Below the pieces are notes generated by a model. That model saw only the letters and a list, made by a program, of their open reading frames with translations, did no database searches and was not told where the DNA came from. A stretch of DNA of 12,542 nucleotides, from NCBI GenBank assembly GCA_038317685.1, contig JBBQBQ010000091.1, forward strand, positions 1 to 12,542, written 5' to 3'. This document shows positions 1 through 6,286 of this stretch, in pieces (within the stretch, counting starts at the first letter, position 1; every line of letters begins with the position of its first letter). Both the position numbers and the translations under genes were made by a program. The DNA is from JBBQBQ01 sp038317685. GTDB taxonomy: Bacteria; Desulfobacterota; Desulfuromonadia; Desulfuromonadales; DDH964.

Positions 1-878
1 CGGATCAACAGGGCTGCGGGAAAGCGCGTCACGGTTGCGTCAGGATGGTACCAGGCCAGGAAACGGTCTGCGAACTCCCGACCACGAATCATCCCGGCCA
101 GTTGCAGGGCGGTGTCCCTGGACACGACCGGGCTGAGGAAATAGCTGCCGACACTCGGCAGCCATTTTGCCCCGGCGACGACCATCCCTTTTTTTTCCCT
201 GACCTCAAGCACCGTGGCCCGCCGCGCCGCCAGGTCGTCCCCGGCCCGGCCCCGTTCAGCATGCCAGCTCAACAGGTCCTGATAGATCAGCGGTTCCGGG
301 CGAAGGGTTAAAGGGAATTCAAGCGTCGCCTCCAGGATGACCAGGCCGGGCGTGTATCGTCCCGGGTCCTTGAGCGCACTGGAGCGATAGGAAAAATTCA
401 GGGCCTTGGCATCCAGCTCAACCATGGAGCACCGGTGCAGATCAAAGGCCCGGGCGGACAAGAATCGGTCGGCAAGCCGCTGCCCGTAGGCGGCGATGTT
501 CTGGACCACCGCCGCCCCCACGGTGCCCGGTATTCCGGAAAGCAGCTCGAGTCCGGGCACCTCCTGGCTGCACAGGGTTTCGACCAGCGAATCAAATCGG
601 CAGCTCCCGGCGGCGCGGACGATGATGGAGGTCTTACCCTTCGAAATGTCGATGCTCCGGCCGTCACGGTACAGGCAGAGAGGGGCCTCCAGCTCTTCAC
701 CGATTACCGTATTGGAGAGTTCGCCGCCGATGTGGAGCTGGTTTCGCGAGGCGGCGGCAAGGCTGCCCAAGTGATCCTGCATCTCCCCGGGATCGCTGAT
801 GATTCGGACCTCCGGCCCACGCGAGCGCAGACCGAGGGTGTTCAGTGCCTCAAGCTCCTGGTCTGAAATCAATCGCAT
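1..878 (-). CDS. MurB-like FAD-dependent UDP-N-acetylenolpyruvoylglucosamine reductase (3' end outside window)
   Basis: The frame is open from the ATG at 878 to the left edge, giving 292 residues with the C-terminus missing. It resembles the E. coli-type (type I) MurB, which reduces UDP-GlcNAc-enolpyruvate to UDP-MurNAc with NADPH and FAD in the cytoplasm. Visible matches: a diverged FAD loop IGGELSNTVIG (50-60), SGIPGTVGAAVVQNIAAYG (114-132) where MurB has its IPG-x-VG-QNIGAYG signature, FSYRSSALKD (162-171) for the YRDS-FK segment, LIYQDL (197-202) for the active-site Tyr region, and VGSYFLSPVVS (243-253) for GSFFKNPVVS. The catalytic Ser is kept (Ser245), but the Lys-Asn after it are Leu-Ser. 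The Glu of the C-terminal domain lies beyond the window. GGAG sits 9 nt before the ATG. The looser signatures suggest a paralogue rather than the housekeeping murB. Confident in family, unsure of substrate. Confidence 0.8.
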   Translation of the reverse strand, partial: MRLISDQELEALNTLGLRSRGPEVRIISDPGEMQDHLGSLAAASRNQLHIGGELSNTVIGEELEAPLCLYRDGRSIDISKGKTSIIVRAAGSCRFDSLVETLCSQEVPGLELLSGIPGTVGAAVVQNIAAYGQRLADRFLSARAFDLHRCSMVELDAKALNFSYRSSALKDPGRYTPGLVILEATLEFPLTLRPEPLIYQDLLSWHAERGRAGDDLAARRATVLEVREKKGMVVAGAKWLPSVGSYFLSPVVSRDTALQLAGMIRGREFADRFLAWYHPDATVTRFPAALLI

Positions 879-884
879 GAAAGG

Positions 885-903
885 GTTCTCCGAGAGAGAG
901 AAC
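885..903 (-). promoter_or_regulatory. Small hairpin covering the ribosome binding site of the MurB-like gene
   Basis: On the - strand GTTCTC pairs with GAGAAC across a 7-nt loop (TCTCTCG). The GGAG ribosome binding site of the MurB-like gene overlaps the 3' arm, so the site could be partly hidden in the mRNA. The stem is only 6 bp and not GC-rich, so the effect may be slight. Confidence 0.3.
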
Positions 904-993
904 TTCGGGGCGGGTCTTGCAGGCCGACCAGTCGGGCAGCAGCGATACCTCCGTCCCCATGGCTGCCGAACCGGCCGGGGAAGGGTCTCGGGG

Positions 994-1021
994 AAAATAA
1001 CATCCGAAGGATTGAAGTCAA
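994..1021 (-). promoter_or_regulatory. Candidate sigma-70 promoter of the MurB-like gene
   Basis: Read on the - strand, TTGACT (1021-1016) is followed after 16 bp by TATTTT (999-994). This is a 5/6 match to the -35 and a 4/6 match to the -10 consensus, in the only AT-richer part of the intergenic region. It would leave a leader of roughly 110 nt. Confidence 0.5.
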
Positions 1022-1122
1022 GGCTTTAATCTCTCTCCCAAAAACGGCCGGGACAACCTGGTTGGCCGGCTGCTCGCCTCCAGCATTCCGCAAATCGTCC
1101 CGGTTCCGGGCGAACGACATCC

Positions 1123-1150
1123 TTGCAGCCTTCGGCAAATCGATTAGAAT
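1123..1150 (+). promoter_or_regulatory. Candidate sigma-70 promoter of the rubredoxin-lipoate operon
   Basis: TTGCAG (1123-1128), a 16-bp spacer and TAGAAT (1145-1150) lie about 40 bp upstream of the rubredoxin start. The -10 matches 5 of 6 consensus bases, the -35 only 3 of 6. Transcription would begin near 1157, leaving a short leader with the GGAGG ribosome binding site. Confidence 0.5.
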
Positions 1151-1187
1151 GGAGGGACTTCTCACCCAACCTTTGACGGAGGCTCCC

Positions 1188-1346
1188 ATGGACAAGTACC
1201 GTTGCCTGATCTGCGACTATATCTACGACCCGACCGAGGGTGATCCCGGCAACGGCGTCGCCCCCGGCACCGCCTTCGAGGATCTCCCGGCCGACTGGGT
1301 CTGTCCCCTGTGCGGCGCCGACCAGAGCAACTTCGAGAAGATCTGA
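1188..1346 (+). CDS. Rubredoxin
   Basis: A 52-residue protein of the usual rubredoxin length. It carries the two iron-binding knuckles CLIC (Cys6, Cys9) and CPLC (Cys39, Cys42), which hold one Fe(Cys)4 centre. The family's conserved YDPTEGDP, APGT-FEDLP and DW segments (13-37) are all present. Rubredoxins are small cytoplasmic one-electron carriers; partners in anaerobes include rubrerythrin, superoxide reductase and rubredoxin:oxygen oxidoreductase, none of which is visible here. The ATG at 1188 follows GGAGG with a 5-nt spacer. In-frame codons further upstream have no comparable site and would add a non-rubredoxin extension. It is the first gene of the + strand operon, 55 nt before a ferredoxin, so two iron electron carriers are made together. 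Confidence 0.96.
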   Translation: MDKYRCLICDYIYDPTEGDPGNGVAPGTAFEDLPADWVCPLCGADQSNFEKI

Positions 1347-1358
1347 ACCCACCCCAAC

Positions 1359-1388
1359 CCGGCCGTTCCGCCGGTGCGGAACAGCCGG
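1359..1388 (+). promoter_or_regulatory. Strong intercistronic hairpin between rubredoxin and ferredoxin
   Basis: CCGGC (1359-1363) and GTTCCGC (1365-1371) pair with GCGGAAC (1376-1382) and GCCGG (1384-1388), with one C/A mismatch and a CGGT loop: 12 base pairs in all. No run of T follows, so it is not a typical intrinsic terminator. It ends just before the AAGGAG ribosome binding site of the ferredoxin gene. A 3'-end stabiliser of the short rubredoxin message, or a partial terminator or processing site, are reasonable roles. Confidence 0.55.
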
Positions 1389-1401
1389 CAAGGAGAACCC
1401 C

Positions 1402-1590
1402 ATGGCACTCATCCCCTTCGTCGACCAGGACGTCTGTATCAGTTGTCGGCTCTGCGTTGACACCGTCCCCGAGGTCTTTCGCATGACCGATAACGACCTG
1501 GCAGAGGTCTACGAGCCGAACGGAGCCGACGAAGAGCATATTCAGGAGGCGATGGACGCCTGTCCGGTCGCCTGCATCCACTGGCGTTAG
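1402..1590 (+). CDS. Small [4Fe-4S] ferredoxin
   Basis: A 62-residue acidic ferredoxin. Cys12, Cys15, Cys18 (C-x2-C-x2-C) and Cys54 followed by Pro make the ligand set of a single [4Fe-4S] cluster. Cys58, four residues on, is a fifth cysteine that could form a disulfide with an unused position or be free. The segment after the first motif (VDTVPEVFRM, 19-28) is typical of monocluster ferredoxins. It is a soluble cytoplasmic electron carrier. AGGAG lies 6 nt before the ATG at 1402. The gene ends 5 nt before lipB, and lipB overlaps lipA. LipA is a radical-SAM enzyme that needs a low-potential electron donor, so this protein may serve it; that link rests on gene order only. Confidence 0.93.
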   Translation: MALIPFVDQDVCISCRLCVDTVPEVFRMTDNDLAEVYEPNGADEEHIQEAMDACPVACIHWR

Positions 1591-1595
1591 TTCGG

Positions 1596-2300
1596 ATGCG
1601 CCAGGACGCGAGCGGTCGCCCCCTCCCGGCGAACCACGGTTTCTCTACCCTGCGACCCGGCCGGCTCAGCTTCCGGGATGCCCTGGCCTTGCAACAGGAG
1701 TTGCTGGCCGCCCGCCTGCAGGGGGGCGAGGATCTCCTCCTGCTTCTCGAGCATGACCCGGTGATCACCCTCGGCCGCGGCGCCCGCCCCGACCATCTGC
1801 TGCGTCCCCGCGGGGAGCTGCTGCAGGAGGGATTGGAGGTCGTCGAAGTCGGCCGCGGGGGCGATGTCACCTGGCACGGACCGGGGCAGCTGATCGGCTA
1901 CCCGATCGTCGACTTGACCCCCTACGGGCGCGACCTGCATCATTACCTGCGCTGCCTTGAAGAGCTTCTGCTCAGGGTTCTGGCCGCCTTCGGCGTCGCG
2001 GGAGGTCGCATCCCCGGCAAGACCGGGGTCTGGGTCGGGGCCGAGAAGATCGCTTCCATCGGCGTCGCTGTGCGCCGCTGGGTGAGCTGGCATGGTTTTG
2101 CCCTCAACGTGGCCGACCACCTCGACGGGTTCGCGGCCATCGTCCCCTGCGGTCTGCGGGGAGTGCGCATGACCGCCCTGGAGAGGCTCCTCGGCCGGCC
2201 GGTCCCCCTCGCCGAGGTCGAAGCGGAGGTCATTGCCGCTTTTGCCGAAACCTTCGACAGCCATCACAGAGGTTCCTATGCCCTCCCCCCCGTCCCGTAA
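1596..2300 (+). CDS. lipB: Octanoyl-[acyl-carrier-protein]:protein N-octanoyltransferase LipB
   Basis: LipB moves octanoate from acyl-ACP to the lysine of lipoyl domains, the first step of lipoyl cofactor assembly in the cytoplasm. This 234-residue protein has the family motifs: LEHDPVITLGR (51-61), GRGGDVTWHGPGQLIGYP (86-103), KTGVWV...EKIASIG (142-156) with the catalytic Lys151, WHGFALNV (165-172) and IVPCGLRGVRMT (182-193) with the acyl-accepting Cys185. The LipB fold normally begins near residue 18, so the N-terminus is some 15-20 residues longer than usual. The ATG at 1596 is nevertheless the only ATG in range. There is no clear ribosome binding site; the ferredoxin stop codon is 5 nt upstream, so translation is probably coupled. 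The 3' end overlaps lipA by 23 nt. Confidence 0.95.
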   Translation: MRQDASGRPLPANHGFSTLRPGRLSFRDALALQQELLAARLQGGEDLLLLLEHDPVITLGRGARPDHLLRPRGELLQEGLEVVEVGRGGDVTWHGPGQLIGYPIVDLTPYGRDLHHYLRCLEELLLRVLAAFGVAGGRIPGKTGVWVGAEKIASIGVAVRRWVSWHGFALNVADHLDGFAAIVPCGLRGVRMTALERLLGRPVPLAEVEAEVIAAFAETFDSHHRGSYALPPVP

Positions 2301-3147
2301 ACCCGATTGGCTCAAGGTCCGCTTCCCGGGCGGGCCCAACTACGCCCGCATCGACCGCTACCACCGCGAGCAGGGGCTGCACAGCGTCTGCCGCAGCGCC
2401 GCCTGCCCCAACCAGGGAGAGTGCTGGAACCGGGGGACCGCCACCTTCATGATCCTCGGCGAATACTGCACCCGCGATTGCCGTTTCTGCAATGTCGCTT
2501 CCGGCGTCCCCCTCCCCCCTGATCCCGCCGAAGCCCGGAAGATCGCGCAGGCGGTGGCTGAACTCGGCCTGCACCACGCCGTCATCACCGCGGTGACCAG
2601 GGACGACCTGACCGACGGCGGCGCCGCGGCCTTCGCCGCCCTCGTCGAGGCGATTCGCTGCGCCGCCCCCGCCTGTCGGGTCGAGCTGCTGATCCCCGAT
2701 CTCGCCGGCAACTGGACCGCTCTGGCGACGATCCTCGCCGCCGGACCGGCGCTCCTCGGCCATAACCTGGAGACGGTGTCGCGCCTCTACCCGGAGGTCC
2801 GCCGGGGAGCCGACTACCGCCGTTCCCTCGACCTCCTCGCTGCGTCACGGGAGATCGCCCCGGCGATTCCGACCAAGTCGGGGCTGATGCTCGGGCTGGG
2901 GGAGGATCGCGCAGAACTGCTGGCGGCCTGTGCCGACCTGCGCAGCGTAGGCTGTGACTACCTGACCCTCGGCCAGTATCTCGCTCCGACCCGCCGACAC
3001 CACCCGGTGGCGCGGTTTCTTCCCCCCGTGGAGTTCGACGAATTGCGCATCGCGACCCTCGCTCTCGGCTTTCGTCATGTGGAGGCCGGACCGCTGGTCC
3101 GCTCCTCCTACCACGCCGACCGCCAGTTCGGCGAAGGAGCCCCATGA
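2278..3147 (+). CDS. lipA: Lipoyl synthase LipA
   Basis: LipA is a radical S-adenosylmethionine enzyme that inserts two sulfurs at C6 and C8 of the octanoyl chain LipB has attached. Its 289 residues carry both iron-sulfur sites: the auxiliary cluster motif C-x4-C-x5-C (Cys38, Cys43, Cys49), whose bridging sulfur is consumed in the reaction, and the radical-SAM motif C-x3-C-x2-C (Cys64, Cys68, Cys71). The closing RSSY (275-278) provides the unusual serine ligand of the auxiliary cluster. VTRDDLTDGG and GLMLGLGE are also typical. The ATG at 2278 was chosen because AGAGG precedes it closely and the protein then begins like other LipA proteins. An in-frame ATG at 2233 would add 15 residues encoded inside lipB. 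The stop overlaps the trxB start as ATGA, so lipB-lipA-trxB are translationally linked. Confidence 0.97.
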   Translation: MPSPPSRKPDWLKVRFPGGPNYARIDRYHREQGLHSVCRSAACPNQGECWNRGTATFMILGEYCTRDCRFCNVASGVPLPPDPAEARKIAQAVAELGLHHAVITAVTRDDLTDGGAAAFAALVEAIRCAAPACRVELLIPDLAGNWTALATILAAGPALLGHNLETVSRLYPEVRRGADYRRSLDLLAASREIAPAIPTKSGLMLGLGEDRAELLAACADLRSVGCDYLTLGQYLAPTRRHHPVARFLPPVEFDELRIATLALGFRHVEAGPLVRSSYHADRQFGEGAP

Positions 3148-4139
3148 ACCCTCAGGACGACATCTTCCGCCACCTCATCATCGGTTCCGGCCCCGCCGGC
3201 CTCACCGCCGCCCTCTACGCCGCCCGCAGCAACTGCTGCCCCCTTCTCATCCAGGGCGCCCAGCCCGGCGGGCAGTTGACGACCACGACCACCGTCGACA
3301 ATTTTCCCGGCTTCCCGGAAGGGATCGACGGCAACGAGCTGATGCAGAGCATGGAGCAGCAGGTGCGGCGCTTCACCGGCAACCTGGTGACCGGCACGGT
3401 GACTCGCGTCGACCTCTCCTTTTCTCCGTTCCAGGTCTGGGTCGACGAGGTCGTCTATCGCGGCCGCACCCTGATCATCGCCACCGGTGCTTCGCCGAAG
3501 ATGCTCGGCCTGTCCAACGAGTGGGAACTGATGGGACGGGGGGTCTCGGTCTGCGCCACCTGCGATGCCTTTTTCTACCGTGACAAAGAGGTGGTGGTGG
3601 TCGGCGGCGGCGACACCGCCCTGGAGGAGGCGGCCTTTCTGGCCCGCTTCGCCCGCAAGGTGACAGTGGTCCACCGTCGCGACGCGCTGCGCGGGACTCC
3701 GGTTCTGCAGCAGCGCGCCATGGAGAACGAGACGATCCGCTTTCGCTGGGGGACCGAGGTGACTGCCATCCTCGGCGACAAAACCGCCGGAGTGCGCGGG
3801 GTGAGGCTCCGCCACGTCGGCACCGGCGAGGTCAGTGATCTGGCCTGCGACGGCCTCTTCATCGCCATCGGCCACATCCCGAACACCGACCTGTTCCGGG
3901 AGCAGCTGGAACTCGACGCGCAGGGCTACATCGTCACCCGCAATTTTACCGCCACCAGCGTTCCCGGGGTCTTCGCCGCCGGCGACGTCCAGGACCCCCA
4001 CTTCCGGCAGGCGATCACCGCCGCCGGCAGCGGGGCGATGGCGGCGATCCAGGCCGAACGCTACCTCGAATGCCTCGCCGACAACGGCGCCGGGTCGTCC
4101 TGCGCCCAGTCGATGTTCAACCCCCAGCCGCAGGGATAG
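3144..4139 (+). CDS. trxB: Thioredoxin-disulfide reductase
   Basis: A cytoplasmic FAD enzyme that passes electrons from NADPH to thioredoxin. The 331 residues show the low-molecular-weight TrxB plan: FAD-binding IIGSGPAGLTAALYAAR (12-28), the redox-active pair in CATC (Cys137, Cys140) followed by DAFF, the second dinucleotide fold VVVGGGDTALEEA (151-163), HRRDALRGT just after it (basic residues that favour NADPH), and the C-terminal FAD motif GVFAAGDVQDP with the following AAGSG. All catalytic parts are intact. The ATG overlaps the lipA stop codon by 4 nt, and GAAGGAG lies just upstream. Co-transcription with lipA, rubredoxin and ferredoxin groups it with redox functions. A ferredoxin- or flavin-specific TrxB-like variant is possible in anaerobes but the basic NADPH motif argues against it. 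Confidence 0.95.
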   Translation: MNPQDDIFRHLIIGSGPAGLTAALYAARSNCCPLLIQGAQPGGQLTTTTTVDNFPGFPEGIDGNELMQSMEQQVRRFTGNLVTGTVTRVDLSFSPFQVWVDEVVYRGRTLIIATGASPKMLGLSNEWELMGRGVSVCATCDAFFYRDKEVVVVGGGDTALEEAAFLARFARKVTVVHRRDALRGTPVLQQRAMENETIRFRWGTEVTAILGDKTAGVRGVRLRHVGTGEVSDLACDGLFIAIGHIPNTDLFREQLELDAQGYIVTRNFTATSVPGVFAAGDVQDPHFRQAITAAGSGAMAAIQAERYLECLADNGAGSSCAQSMFNPQPQG

Positions 4140-4148
4140 GTGCCGCCC

Positions 4149-4544
4149 ATGGACAACTTCACGCTGGTGCGCCCCGAACATCTCAATCACCACGGATATC
4201 TCTTCGGCGGGGCGCTCCTCAAGTGGGTCGACGAGTTCGCCTGGCTGGTCGCCTCCCGGGACTACGTCGGCTGCAGCTTCGTCACCGTGGCGATGGACGA
4301 CATCGTCTTCCGCCACCCGGTCGCCAACGGCTCGATCCTGCGCTTTTCCATCCTGCCGGAAGCGCGGGGGCGAACCTCGGTGACCTACAGCGTCGATGTC
4401 CATGCCGATGCCCCCGGCGCCAACGCCGAGGAGCCGGTCTTTTCGACCCGCGTCACCTTTGTCCGCCTCGATGAGAACGGCCGCAAATGCCCGGTCCCGG
4501 AGGTGGCGAAGTTGCGTTCGCGGGACAATCCGGCCGGAGGTTGA
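4149..4544 (+). CDS. Hot-dog fold acyl-CoA thioesterase (YciA/BACH type)
   Basis: A 131-residue single-domain protein that should hydrolyse acyl-CoA to free acid and CoA in the cytoplasm. The N-terminal signature N-x2-G-x-L-FGG-x-LL-x-W-x-DE (Asn13, Gly16, Phe19-Gly20-Gly21, Asp28) is that of the YciA/acyl-CoA hydrolase family, with Asp28 on the hot-dog helix as the likely catalytic residue. The strand FVTVAMDDIVFRHPV (about 41-55) and the central helix match the fold. Family members work as hexamers or trimers of dimers. The ATG at 4149 is preferred because AGGTG lies 6 nt before it; a GTG at 4140, immediately after the trxB stop, would add three residues. The chain-length preference cannot be read from the sequence. 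Its place behind the lipoate genes may be metabolic or coincidental. Confidence 0.88.
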   Translation: MDNFTLVRPEHLNHHGYLFGGALLKWVDEFAWLVASRDYVGCSFVTVAMDDIVFRHPVANGSILRFSILPEARGRTSVTYSVDVHADAPGANAEEPVFSTRVTFVRLDENGRKCPVPEVAKLRSRDNPAGG

Positions 4545-4580
4545 CCAACCATCCGGTGACGCCACATCAAGGAGGGGGAT

Positions 4581-5117
4581 ATGAGGGGGAGAAAACCTTT
4601 GCTGGCGGTGCTGGCGGCACTGGCCATGTCCATGTCGGGAATCGCCAAAGCTGCCGTCTACCGCTGGGTCGATGAAACCGGCCAAAGCCACTTTTCGGAC
4701 CGGCCGCGCCCGGGGAAGGACGACGAAACCCTGCAGCTTTTCGATTCGGACGGGGGGCGCGGGGAGGCGGGCGGGATCCCGGCGCGGAAGACCTCGACCG
4801 GCACCGGACGCCGACCGCCGGCAGTCCGGGACAAGCAGATCACCGCCAACGATTACCGCATTCAGGTGCGGGTCGACCAACAGGGGGAATTGGTGAGCTT
4901 TACCGGGCGCATTGCCGACGGACCGCCCTGCAAACGTCTGCGCCTCACCTTCTACGCCCACTCCAACGACGGTCTGAAGGCGGCGGCCAGCACCGCGGTG
5001 GAAGACCTCGGCCGCTTCGGCAGCCGCCTTTTCGAAACCTCCGACCGAGTCAAGACGCCCAGCGCCCCCTTCGACCGAAGCTGGACGGTCTCCGACATCG
5101 CCGGCCTCTGCGACTGA
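4581..5117 (+). CDS. Secreted DUF4124-domain protein
   Basis: A 178-residue protein of unknown function. Residues 1-24 form a signal peptide: RGRK, a hydrophobic core rich in Leu and Ala, and an AKA cleavage site, so the mature protein is periplasmic. The DUF4124 motif follows at once: VYRWVDETGQSHFSDRP (26-42), a short beta-hairpin module common at the N-terminus of proteobacterial envelope proteins. Residues 44-85 are polar and low in complexity. Residues 90-178 look like a small beta-rich domain holding the only two cysteines (Cys117 and Cys177), which could form a disulfide outside the cytoplasm. A very strong ribosome binding site (AAGGAGGGGG) precedes the ATG at 4581. It follows the thioesterase gene by 36 nt and precedes an MscS channel by 74 nt. 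No function should be inferred beyond envelope location. Confidence 0.82.
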   Translation: MRGRKPLLAVLAALAMSMSGIAKAAVYRWVDETGQSHFSDRPRPGKDDETLQLFDSDGGRGEAGGIPARKTSTGTGRRPPAVRDKQITANDYRIQVRVDQQGELVSFTGRIADGPPCKRLRLTFYAHSNDGLKAAASTAVEDLGRFGSRLFETSDRVKTPSAPFDRSWTVSDIAGLCD

Positions 5118-5166
5118 AATCATCCCGACCGGGAGGGAGACTTGGTCCCCGGACGGTCTGAAGGAA

Positions 5167-5183
5167 CCCGGGACACTCCCGGG
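5167..5183 (+). promoter_or_regulatory. Perfect 7-bp GC hairpin touching the ribosome binding site of the first MscS gene
   Basis: CCCGGGA (5167-5173) and TCCCGGG (5177-5183) are exact complements around a CAC loop. The last three G of the hairpin are also the start of the GGGAGGAG ribosome binding site (5181-5188) of the gene at 5192. Folding would therefore cover part of the site. A weaker pairing, GACCG (5127-5131) with CGGTC (5154-5158), lies just upstream. No T tract follows, so it is not a standard terminator. Confidence 0.5.
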
Positions 5184-5191
5184 AGGAGCTC

Positions 5192-6286
5192 ATGATGGAA
5201 TGGATCCAGCACCTCATCGGCCTCGATGAATGGCCTATCGCCGCCGTTTCGGCCATGACTTTGGCGGCTGCCGTGCTCATCGGCCTGCTCGGCTACCTCA
5301 TCCTCTTCAAGGTGCTGTTCCGTTTCGCCGCCCGGCCCGATACCTCCCTGCAACACAGCCTGGTCAGGCGCTGGCGACATCCGGCCAAAATCCTGCTGCC
5401 GCTGTTGGCGGTCCTCATGACCTTGCCATCGCTGCGCCTTCCTGAAAAGCTGGCGGCGCTGCTGGAGCACCTGGGCAGCCTGACCCTGATCGCCGCCCTC
5501 GCCTGGCTGTTGACCGCCACCCTCTATGGCTCGCGGGAACTGATCCTGCTCCGCTACGACCTCACGGCCTGCGACAACCTCAAGGCCCGGGAGGTCTCGA
5601 CCCAGGTCAACGTATTGGTCAAAATTGCCGCCGTGGTCATTCTGGTCGTGGCCGGGGCGACCATGCTGATGACCTTCGACAAGGTGCGCCAGGTCGGGGT
5701 GAGCCTGCTGGCGTCGGCGGGGATCGTCGGGATCATCGTCGGTTTCGCCGCCCAGAAGAGTCTGGCGACCCTCTTCGCCGGCATCCAGATCGCCATCACC
5801 CAGCCGATCCGGATCGACGACGTGGTGATCGTCGAAGGCGAATGGGGGCGCATCGAGGAGATCACCTTGACCTACGTGGTGGTCTGCATCTGGGATCTGC
5901 GACGCCTGGTGGTGCCGATCTCCTACTTTCTGGAAAAACCCTTCCAGAACTGGACCCGGGGTTCGGCCGAACTGCTCGGCACGGTGACTCTGCACTGCGA
6001 CTACCGGGTGCCGGTGGCGGCGGTGCGCGCCGAACTGGAGAGAATCCTGGCGACCAATCCGCTTTGGGACGGCAAGGCCTCCGGCCTGATTGTCGTCGAG
6101 GCGACGGACACTACCATTGTCCTGCGGGCCCTGGTGAGCGCCAGGGATTCGGGAAAAGCCTGGGACCTGCGCTGCCAGGTCAGGGAAAATCTGGTCGAAT
6201 TTCTGCAGCGTGAGTATCCCGACTGCCTGCCGCGACTGCGGGCGGAGGTCGCATCCTCCTTGCCCATTCATCAGACGGATGGCTGA
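5192..6286 (+). CDS. MscS-family mechanosensitive channel (first of two)
   Basis: A 364-residue inner-membrane channel that should open under membrane tension and release small solutes on osmotic downshock. Hydrophobic stretches lie at about 18-45, 66-80, 94-112, 143-162 and 168-206. The last is the pore-lining helix, rich in Gly and Ala (VGVSLLASAGIVGIIVGFAAQ, 168-188). It is followed by the MscS beta domain: TQPIRIDDVVIVEG (203-216), G-x-IEEITL, and WDLRRLVVPISYFLEKPFQNW (234-254), then the alpha/beta C-terminal vestibule. It is longer than E. coli MscS (286 residues) because of the extra N-terminal helices. ATG at 5192 or 5195 can use the GGAGG site. The WDLRR-PISYF variant marks a subfamily different from the second channel in this window. 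It sits at the end of, or just behind, the rubredoxin-lipoate operon. Confidence 0.93.
   Translation: MMEWIQHLIGLDEWPIAAVSAMTLAAAVLIGLLGYLILFKVLFRFAARPDTSLQHSLVRRWRHPAKILLPLLAVLMTLPSLRLPEKLAALLEHLGSLTLIAALAWLLTATLYGSRELILLRYDLTACDNLKAREVSTQVNVLVKIAAVVILVVAGATMLMTFDKVRQVGVSLLASAGIVGIIVGFAAQKSLATLFAGIQIAITQPIRIDDVVIVEGEWGRIEEITLTYVVVCIWDLRRLVVPISYFLEKPFQNWTRGSAELLGTVTLHCDYRVPVAAVRAELERILATNPLWDGKASGLIVVEATDTTIVLRALVSARDSGKAWDLRCQVRENLVEFLQREYPDCLPRLRAEVASSLPIHQTDG

Larger units (their letters stand above)
879..1187. other. Divergent intergenic region (MurB-like gene / rubredoxin)
   Basis: This 309-bp non-coding stretch separates two divergently transcribed units and carries a candidate promoter for each side (994-1021 on -, 1123-1150 on +). 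An imperfect inverted repeat, TCG-T-CCCGG-TT-CCGGG-CGA (1095-1113), lies about 10 bp upstream of the + strand -35 box, where an activator or repressor could bind. No small gene with a credible ribosome binding site and no RNA gene is visible. Confidence 0.5.

Noticed and set aside
2233..2277. An upstream in-frame ATG for lipA at 2233
   Set aside because: It lies inside lipB, has no ribosome binding site and adds residues unlike LipA N-termini; the ATG at 2278 has AGAGG upstream.
3108..5123. A 671-codon open frame on the - strand opposite trxB, the thioesterase and the DUF4124 gene
   Set aside because: It spans three well-recognised + strand genes, its translation is low-complexity with no family motif, and long antisense frames are expected in DNA this GC-rich.
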